Assembly (NCBI GenBank): GCA_964466155.1
Contig: CAYXMY010000045.1
Location: 1 to 22,129 of the forward strand
DNA: 22,129 bases
Direction of reading: 5' to 3'
DNA from: Caenibius sp964466155
GTDB lineage: Bacteria > Pseudomonadota > Alphaproteobacteria > Sphingomonadales > Sphingomonadaceae
Position 1 is the stretch's first letter. Every line of letters begins with the position of its first letter. Positions 16,263 to 22,129 of the stretch are shown here, one piece after another. The notes below the pieces were generated by a model that was given only the letters and a program-made list of their open reading frames with translations, was not told the origin of the DNA and made no database searches. The translations under genes and the position numbers were made by a program.

Positions 16263-17504
16263 ATGGGAGAACGCGGACAAGAGCAACCGAGCGAAACAGC
16301 AATGCGGTTGCGCGCGATACACGGCTGGCGCTGGCTCGCATTGCTGGCAGTAATGCTGTCCGGGCCTCCGCTGATGTCTCTCACCTTTTCCTCCATCGCA
16401 CCCGTTCTGCCGTCCATAGCCAGGCATTTTGGTTCGCAAGGCGGCGGAACCTTGTTCGCACAGTGGATCATGACCGTTCCCGCCATCGGCCTGATGCTGG
16501 GCGGCCCGGCCGGAGGTGCGCTGATCGATCGGGTCGGCCCCCGTCGCCTGATCACCGGTGCGTTTGCGTTGTTTGCCTTCGCCGGTTCTGCCGGGCTTTG
16601 GCTCGACAATGGGGCCGTCCTGCTCCTCTCCCGCTTCCTGCTCGGATTGGCTGCGTCATGCGTGGCGACAGTCGCCACATGGTTGATCGGCGAGCGCTTC
16701 GATGAAATCAGCCGCCGGCGTGTAATCGGAATTCAGGATTCCTTCGCTGGAGTCGCATCGATGAGCGCTGTTTTGCTCGCCGGCATGGCAGGGGCGGCCG
16801 GGGGATGGCGGCTGCCTTTCGCAATCTATCTGGTGGCCGCCCCGCTCGTGGTGCTGGCCTTGCTGGCCATGCCGAAAGGAAACATGGCAGCCGGAGGACA
16901 TAGCAACGTGTCCGCCCGCACGGTCATCACATCGCTATGGCCAGTTTATATCATTGTGCTTGCCATGGCGGGATTGATGATGCTGCCCGCAACGCAAGTC
17001 CCTTTCCTGCTGGAAAAGACCGGGGTGGCCGATCCGGTCATTCGTTCACGCGTGATCGCTTGCAGCGCCGCCTTTTCCATCGTTTCGGCTGCCCTTTACG
17101 GGCCAATCCGTCAGCGACTGGGCGAACACGGCACACTGGCGCTTATCATTCTCGCATATGCGCTCGGCACGGGGGCACTCAGTCAGGCAAGTAATGCCTG
17201 GGGTGCAGCGCTGGGGTGTATGATGTTGGGGATCGGAACCGGCGTATTCGCCCCCCATTTCGCCAGCGTGCTTATCGCACGCTCGCCATCCTTGGCACGT
17301 GGCCGCGCCTTGGGACTGATGTACGGCACGATCTTCCTGAGCGAATTTCTCAGCCCGGCTATCATCCTCCCGCTGCGGGCTGCTTTCGGCGTGCATGGTG
17401 GCTTTCTCGCTCTCAGCATTGCTTTGTTTGGCGGCTTTGTCGCGGCCGTGCTGCGCAGATGGATACCGCGCAATTCAAAAACCAAGAAAAGGATGGAAGT
17501 ATGA
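16263..17504 (+). CDS. MFS family transporter
   Basis: Twelve-helix major facilitator, predicted to move a small organic molecule across the inner membrane. The 413 residues have two six-helix halves. The family motif A is visible between helices 2 and 3 (GALIDRVGPRR, 85-95, after GLMLGGPAG). A central loop near residue 205-220 and a second motif-A-like loop, RQRLGEHG, begin the other half. AGGGG lies 5 nt before the ATG at 16263. The stop overlaps the next start by ATGA, so the protein is translationally coupled to the DUF1214 protein and the dehydrogenase. Uptake of a substrate for those enzymes is likely; efflux is not excluded. The leader of about 200 nt contains a short frame (16087-16254) with a GGAGG before its ATG. 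Confidence 0.87.
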   Translation: MGERGQEQPSETAMRLRAIHGWRWLALLAVMLSGPPLMSLTFSSIAPVLPSIARHFGSQGGGTLFAQWIMTVPAIGLMLGGPAGGALIDRVGPRRLITGAFALFAFAGSAGLWLDNGAVLLLSRFLLGLAASCVATVATWLIGERFDEISRRRVIGIQDSFAGVASMSAVLLAGMAGAAGGWRLPFAIYLVAAPLVVLALLAMPKGNMAAGGHSNVSARTVITSLWPVYIIVLAMAGLMMLPATQVPFLLEKTGVADPVIRSRVIACSAAFSIVSAALYGPIRQRLGEHGTLALIILAYALGTGALSQASNAWGAALGCMMLGIGTGVFAPHFASVLIARSPSLARGRALGLMYGTIFLSEFLSPAIILPLRAAFGVHGGFLALSIALFGGFVAAVLRRWIPRNSKTKKRMEV

Positions 17505-18724
17505 ACGACGACATTGCCGCCAAGCGCCTGCTAACCGGCCAGGCATGGGACGATTTTTGCGAAACCATTCGCCTGACAGGGCATGAGATCGACCGGTGGG
17601 GAAATGTGCCGGACGATCTCGATCGCACGGAATGGTATCGCCATTTGTCTCGCATGGTCCGCAATGGACTGGAACGTTTTGTCGAGAATTGCGAACCCGA
17701 TCATCCCCGCCTGCGCGACACGCCGTTTCGCTGCTCGATCAACGCTCAAAACCCCGATCAGGATCATCTTCTGACCGAATGGTACGAACCGGGCCATTCC
17801 TACCGCGTATGGGGCAATCGCGGAACGTTGCCTTATTTCGTGATGGCCGCGTGGAAAGCCGGGCAGGACAAATCGGTGGGCGCGCAGAATTGGGCAGACA
17901 AGGGCGTGGACAGCCTGAAGGAATTCGACCCAGCCATGCTCTACACCACCGATTTCCTCCAAAGCGATGCAGTTCATTTCGATGCGGATGGCAATTTCGA
18001 AATCATCTGCAGTCCGGACAAGCCTGCCGATGGGCAAGACTGGCTCAAGATCGGAAAGGATACGGTCGGCCTGCTGATCAGGCTGGTGCACCATGATCGC
18101 GAAAAGGAAATAGCACCGACATTTCACATCGAAAGGCTGGATAAGCCTGCCCAGCGCCCGGTTCGTCCCGAGGAAATGGCGACCAACCTCGCCCGTGCCG
18201 CGCAGATGGTACGCGGCTATGCCGAGCTTGAACGTTCGTGGTGGTTCGACAATCTGGCCAATCGCCAGAACCAGCTTCAATTCTCGCGCAAGGTCTATCT
18301 CAGCAATGGTGGCGTAGCGGACCGCCATCACGCCTTTGGCATGTGGGAAAAGCCCAAGGATATGGCGCTGGTTTTCCATTTCGCCACCCCACCCGCAGAG
18401 TACTGGATTTTCCAGTTGCTCAACATCTTCCAGGAAAACCTGGATACTTACGAGCACAAGGGTGGCTATATTAGCGGAGTAATGGCGCGCCCGGAGGCGG
18501 ACGGCACCGTTCGCATAGTCATTTCTGAAGAAGACCCGGGTATTGGCGGCAACTGGATCGACAGTTTCGGCCACGATCACGGCATAATGAGTCTGCGTTT
18601 CATCAAGTGCGAGGAACCGCCGGAAGTTGCATCCTACCTAGTCCCTTTGGCCGAACTGAGGGAAAAAGGGTGGGACATGCTGACGGACGATCTGGTTCTG
18701 CATAGCGGCCAGTTCGTCGAATGA
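17501..18724 (+). CDS. DUF1214 family protein
   Basis: The 407-residue protein has the landmarks of DUF1214, common in alphaproteobacterial and actinobacterial catabolic loci but lacking an established reaction. An N-terminal helical part (AWDDFCETIRLTG, RTEWYRHLSRMVRNGLERFVE) leads to a beta-rich core with YRVWGNRGTLPYF. The C-terminal DUF1214 region contains PPAEYWIFQLLN (Y301-W302), a VRIVISEEDPG strand and GNWIDSFGH (350-358). No signal peptide is apparent, so it is likely cytoplasmic. It starts within the MFS stop (ATGA) and its own stop overlaps the dehydrogenase start (ATGA), so all three are made together. A binding or hydrolytic step on an organic substrate is possible but unsupported. 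Confidence 0.78.
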   Translation: MNDDIAAKRLLTGQAWDDFCETIRLTGHEIDRWGNVPDDLDRTEWYRHLSRMVRNGLERFVENCEPDHPRLRDTPFRCSINAQNPDQDHLLTEWYEPGHSYRVWGNRGTLPYFVMAAWKAGQDKSVGAQNWADKGVDSLKEFDPAMLYTTDFLQSDAVHFDADGNFEIICSPDKPADGQDWLKIGKDTVGLLIRLVHHDREKEIAPTFHIERLDKPAQRPVRPEEMATNLARAAQMVRGYAELERSWWFDNLANRQNQLQFSRKVYLSNGGVADRHHAFGMWEKPKDMALVFHFATPPAEYWIFQLLNIFQENLDTYEHKGGYISGVMARPEADGTVRIVISEEDPGIGGNWIDSFGHDHGIMSLRFIKCEEPPEVASYLVPLAELREKGWDMLTDDLVLHSGQFVE

Positions 18725-19455
18725 CCCGGTCTGCGGAGCGCGTCGCCTGGATCACCGGGGCCGGTAGTGGAATCGGCCGGGCGACAGCGCTCCGCCTCGC
18801 AGAAAGTGGAGCGTTGACGATCCTCACCGGGCGGAGGAAGGAGCCACTGGAAGATGTCGCCAATCTCATTCGTTCGCGAGGCGGCGAAGCGCATATCCTG
18901 CCTGCCGACATATCGGATATCGAAGCGATAGGCGCAGCCGCGGATCGCATCGTCGCGTCGGAAGGTCGGCTGGATATCTATGTGGGCGCTGCAGGAATGA
19001 ACGTGCAGCAACGCAGTTTCACAACCTTATCGCCGGAAACGGCCGATCTGGTTCTGCGCTCCAATCTGAATGGAGCGTTCCATGCCAGCGCGGCGGCGCT
19101 GAAAGCAATGCGCCGTCGGAGGCAAGGCCTGCTCGTGCATGTATCCTCATGGTCCGGCAAGCGCGTCTCGCCATGGTCGGGGCCAGCCTATACCGCTGCC
19201 AAAGCTGGATTGATCGCCCTGTCCGAGAGCATCAATCTTGAGGTCGCCAACGAAGGCATACGATCTACGGTAATAATTCCGGGCGGGGTCGATACTCCGC
19301 TTCTCGATCAATTACCTCGGCCGCTGTCCCCCGAAGCGCGGTCCGCCTTGCTTCAACCGGAGGATTGCGCCGACTTGATCGCCTATATTGCCGCACTTCC
19401 TCCGCATATCCGCATAGATGAAGTGGTCATCACGCCGGTTTCGCAAACCCAATAG
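18721..19455 (+). CDS. Short-chain dehydrogenase/reductase (classical SDR)
   Basis: NAD(P)-dependent oxidoreductase acting on an alcohol or ketone. The 244-residue length is that of classical SDRs. The coenzyme-binding motif TGAGSGIG (12-19) and the catalytic S143, Y157 and K161 (YTAAK) are in place. The structural NNAG motif is changed to GAAG (89-92), and the usual NPG after the active site is PGGVDTPL. R38-R39 after strand 2 (TGRRKEPL) suggests NADP(H), with low certainty. It is the third gene of the overlapping MFS-DUF1214-SDR operon. If the sulfatase in the next unit releases an alcohol, this enzyme is the natural candidate to oxidise it, which is inference. Its end is 144 bp before the sulfatase start, a gap that contains operator-like site 2. 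Confidence 0.93.
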   Translation: MTRSAERVAWITGAGSGIGRATALRLAESGALTILTGRRKEPLEDVANLIRSRGGEAHILPADISDIEAIGAAADRIVASEGRLDIYVGAAGMNVQQRSFTTLSPETADLVLRSNLNGAFHASAAALKAMRRRRQGLLVHVSSWSGKRVSPWSGPAYTAAKAGLIALSESINLEVANEGIRSTVIIPGGVDTPLLDQLPRPLSPEARSALLQPEDCADLIAYIAALPPHIRIDEVVITPVSQTQ

Positions 19456-19505
19456 GAGACGTCCCAACCCGCCGGGAGCCAATCTCCATCTTGCTTGCCT
19501 TCAAC

Positions 19506-19526
19506 GGTACGGTACTGTAATGTACC
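19506..19526. promoter_or_regulatory. Operator-like site 2 (GTAC-box palindrome) before the sulfatase
   Basis: Same 21-bp pattern as site 1, with GTAC at 19507, 19512 and 19522. Here the third box is nearer the left end, so the arrangement is the mirror image of site 1 (offsets 0, 5, 15 against 0, 10, 15). A CATAAT follows at 19530-19535, like the -10 element after site 1, but no good -35 is visible. It lies 73 bp before the sulfatase start. Confidence 0.7.
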
Positions 19527-19599
19527 CATCATAATAAACAGCCACCTTTCGACTCGGCTTCGACAGGAATGGCTGAGCATCAAAAATCGGGAGAGGATA

Positions 19600-21846
19600 A
19601 TGCATCGCAGAGAATTGCTAGCCTGCGTGATTCTGCCTTTTTTGGGATGGGGCAGCGCAGCGGCAGCCGAATCCGGCAAAGTAGGAATAAATCCCCCATC
19701 GCCGCAAGCAGACGCCACATCGCTACAAGTCGAGCGGAGCGAGAGGCCGAATATCATCTATATTTTGCTGGATGACGCAGGTTTCAGCGATCTGGGTAGC
19801 TTCGGCTCCGAGATAAACACCCCGAACCTCGACCGGCTGGCGGCAAATGGTTTGCGCTATAACGCATTCCATACACGCGCGATCTGCTCACCGTCCCGGG
19901 CCGCTTTGTTGACCGGCCGGAACAGTCATTCGGTCGGAATGGGCAATCTCACGCATGTCATAACCGATGCCCCAGGCAAGCAAGGGCAAATCAGCAACTC
20001 CGCCGCCACGATAGCAGAAATCCTGCACGCATCCGGCTACATCACCTTTGCCGCAGGAAAGTGGCATTTGGCACCGCAAGGCAAGCCTGGCCCGGAAAGG
20101 GCACAATGGCCGATCCAGCGGGGTTTCGACCAGTATTATGGCTTTATCGGGGGAATGACGGACCAGTTCCATCCGGAACTGGTGGCCGACAATACCCCTA
20201 TCTCGCCACCGGACGCATCCGGCTATCATTTCACTGCAGATATAGTGAATCGCAGCATCGGCTTCATCCAGGCCGCCGAGGCGCACGATCCGAAACAGCC
20301 GTTCTTCCTCTACTTTGCACCCGGTGCGATGCATGCTCCCCACCAGGCCCCGCCCGCATACATCGATAAGTACAAAGCCGTGTATGCCAAAGGATGGGAC
20401 CGCGTTCGTGCAGAGCGGTTTGCGCGTCAAAAAAAGCTCGGACTCATTCCCGCCAATACCAAGCTGCCACCGCGCAATTCCGATGTAAAACCTTGGAGCA
20501 GCTTGAGTGAGGATGAACAGAAAGTCGCCGCCCGGTTTCAGGCCACATACGCCGGCTTCCTTGAGCACACCGACGCCGAGATCGGCCGGCTGCTGGCATT
20601 CCTCGATCATGCGAAGCTGATCGATAACACACTGATCGTGGTAATGTCGGACAACGGCGCCAGCCCCGAAGGGGAAGAGCATGGCACCACGAACCTGACG
20701 TTCAGCGTTGCCAATCTCACAAAGGCGAGCCAGCCGGTCAGCGAATTGGCCGCGCATGTCGACGAATTCGGGTCCGACCGCACCTATGGCAATTATCCCC
20801 GCGGATGGGCCATGGTCAGCAACACTCCATTCCGTCGCTACAAGCAGAGTGTGGATGAAGGCGGACTGCGCACCCCGCTCATCGTTTCATGGCCGAAAAT
20901 CATTACGCAAAAAGGGGCGGTAAGACCGCAGTTCGTCGATATTATCGACATCACCCCCACCGTCCTTGACGTCTCCAAGGTTACTGCGCCGGACATTTAT
21001 CGCGGCATCCCGCAATCGCCGATAGAGGGAAAGAGTATTGCGGCCACTTTTACGCACCCCGATGCTCCAGCGCCCCGCGCGACGCAATATTTCGAACTGC
21101 AGGGACAACGCGCCATCTGGTCGGATGGCTGGAAAGCAGTCGCCTCCCATGTGCGGGGCACGCCGTTCGAAACCGACACCTGGGCTCTTTATAATCAGAA
21201 GGACGATTTTTCCGCTTCGACCGACCTCTCTCGCAAACATCCTGCCGTTCTGGCCGATCTGCAACAACTTTGGATGGAGGAAGCCAGAAAATACAAAGTC
21301 CTCCCTCTGGAAGATGTTACCGTACACAGCCCGCAATTTTTCGGAGAGAAAAACGGGAGAGAATACAAATACTATTCTCCTGTGAGATTATCTTATGATG
21401 AATCTCCCAAATTCACGAATTTATCATTCGACATACGGGCGATCGTCGACCGAAAAAGCCCCAAGGACGAGGGCGTTATCCTGGCCTATGGCGATAGATT
21501 TGGGGGATATGCGATATTCGTAAAGAATAATCGCCTGCAGCTCGATTTCAACGATTTCGGGCATCACAGTACTCTTACCTCCAATATCGAAGTCCCGGTC
21601 GGAAGATCGACTCTGTCCTACGAATTCAAGAAGACGGACGACTTCGTGGGGGTCGGCACTCTTTATATCGATGGCAAAGCTGCCGGGAGCCTGAATCTCA
21701 AGATGACTCCTGCCCTCGCTATCACGTTTGCCGGAACCGACATCGGTTCGGATGCCGGCTCACCTGTCAGCGATGCTTATGCCGGGGAAGGCACATTCGC
21801 GTTTCCGGAAGGTCAGATCGAAGAAGTCACAGTAAAAATAAAATAA
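19600..21846 (+). CDS. Periplasmic sulfatase (arylsulfatase type)
   Basis: Formylglycine-dependent sulfatase hydrolysing an organic sulfate ester. The 748-residue protein has a signal peptide (MHRRELLACVILPFLGWGS, cleavage near AAAA-ES, residue 23-24), so it acts in the periplasm. Metal-ligand region RPNIIYILLDDAG has D58-D59; the nucleophile motif CSPSR (C96-R100) is the C-x-P-S-R form converted to formylglycine; GKWHL and the later SDNGA (D351-N352) complete the site. A C-terminal beta-rich domain of about 110 residues (after 640) is the accessory domain of large arylsulfatases. The start at 19600 follows GAGAGG; an upstream GTG/ATG-open extension lacks a signal peptide. It is followed 24 nt later by a TonB receptor gene. 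No formylglycine-generating enzyme is encoded in this window. Confidence 0.93.
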   Translation: MHRRELLACVILPFLGWGSAAAAESGKVGINPPSPQADATSLQVERSERPNIIYILLDDAGFSDLGSFGSEINTPNLDRLAANGLRYNAFHTRAICSPSRAALLTGRNSHSVGMGNLTHVITDAPGKQGQISNSAATIAEILHASGYITFAAGKWHLAPQGKPGPERAQWPIQRGFDQYYGFIGGMTDQFHPELVADNTPISPPDASGYHFTADIVNRSIGFIQAAEAHDPKQPFFLYFAPGAMHAPHQAPPAYIDKYKAVYAKGWDRVRAERFARQKKLGLIPANTKLPPRNSDVKPWSSLSEDEQKVAARFQATYAGFLEHTDAEIGRLLAFLDHAKLIDNTLIVVMSDNGASPEGEEHGTTNLTFSVANLTKASQPVSELAAHVDEFGSDRTYGNYPRGWAMVSNTPFRRYKQSVDEGGLRTPLIVSWPKIITQKGAVRPQFVDIIDITPTVLDVSKVTAPDIYRGIPQSPIEGKSIAATFTHPDAPAPRATQYFELQGQRAIWSDGWKAVASHVRGTPFETDTWALYNQKDDFSASTDLSRKHPAVLADLQQLWMEEARKYKVLPLEDVTVHSPQFFGEKNGREYKYYSPVRLSYDESPKFTNLSFDIRAIVDRKSPKDEGVILAYGDRFGGYAIFVKNNRLQLDFNDFGHHSTLTSNIEVPVGRSTLSYEFKKTDDFVGVGTLYIDGKAAGSLNLKMTPALAITFAGTDIGSDAGSPVSDAYAGEGTFAFPEGQIEEVTVKIK

Positions 21847-21870
21847 ACCAATAAAAAGGGGGATCTTATT

Positions 21871-22129
21871 ATGAAAACCAATGATCGCCATTACATCGCC
21901 GGACAGGCAATCCGATCCAATCCGGCGAAAACACAGCTTCTCTTGACCACCGCCTTTTGCGCGGCTGCTATAGCTTTCCCGACACAGGGCCACGCCCAAA
22001 CCTCGGATCAGGGGACTGGAAATTCCGCCGGTGTGCAGGAAATCATTGTTACTGCCCAGCGCCGTAGCGAACGTTTGCAGGATGTGCCCATCTCAATCGC
22101 GGCGTTCAGTCAGTCGTTCCTGGAAGATC
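21871..22129 (+). CDS. TonB-dependent receptor, N-terminal part only
   Basis: The first 86 codons of an outer-membrane receptor that continues beyond the window. A signal peptide is seen (basic MKTNDRH start, hydrophobic LLLTTAFCAAAIAF, cleavage near GHAQ-TS). The TonB box is EIIVTA, followed by the conserved QRRSERLQDVPISIAAF beginning of the plug domain. An AGGGGG lies 8 nt before the ATG at 21871. It follows the sulfatase by 24 nt and so is probably co-transcribed with it from the GTAC-box promoter. It would provide outer-membrane uptake of the sulfatase's substrate, or of its product (inference). Confidence 0.9.
   Translation, partial: MKTNDRHYIAGQAIRSNPAKTQLLLTTAFCAAAIAFPTQGHAQTSDQGTGNSAGVQEIIVTAQRRSERLQDVPISIAAFSQSFLED

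Noticed and set aside
17531..18580. 349-codon minus-strand open frame
   Set aside because: Antisense to the DUF1214 gene, which has strong motifs and ATGA overlaps with both neighbours.

Overview
This window looks like chromosomal DNA of a GC-rich alphaproteobacterium, most likely a sphingomonad (Novosphingobium/Sphingobium/Erythrobacter-like). I infer this from the many TonB-dependent receptors, the alphaproteobacterial style of the proteins and the gene neighbourhoods. No search could be run, so the genus is a guess.

Layout. (1) 1-2761: a CDP-alcohol phosphatidyltransferase running off the left edge, a glycosyltransferase that keeps only its N-terminal half, and a multi-spanning membrane protein; together they look like an eroding envelope-lipid or glycan locus. 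(2) 2782-5249: tRNA-Arg(TCT), a queuosine-precursor transporter, recF, and a convergent DUF805 membrane protein. (3) 5331-7996: a full-length TonB-dependent receptor on the minus strand with a clear intrinsic terminator, and a promoter region with nested inverted repeats. (4) 8311-14218: housekeeping genes: typA/bipA, a convergent dodecin, a family-4 glycosyltransferase overlapping rarA, and an RNase H-fold DUF429-like protein. A 127-bp imperfect palindrome lies between typA and dodecin. (5) 14271-14346: tRNA-Thr(TGT), followed by a decayed IS3-type transposase fragment. (6) 14672 to the right edge: an accessory metabolic locus.

The accessory locus is the most interesting part. A regulator made of two TetR repressors fused head to tail is divergent from an overlapping operon encoding an MFS transporter, a DUF1214 protein and a short-chain dehydrogenase. 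A sulfatase with a signal peptide and a second TonB-dependent receptor follow. Two near-identical 21-bp sites, each with three GTAC boxes, lie in front of the MFS operon and in front of the sulfatase; they read as operators of one regulon.

The simplest model is inference: the receptor brings a sulfate ester into the periplasm, the sulfatase removes sulfate, the MFS protein imports the alcohol product, and the dehydrogenase and DUF1214 protein process it, all under the tandem TetR protein. The substrate cannot be read from the sequence.
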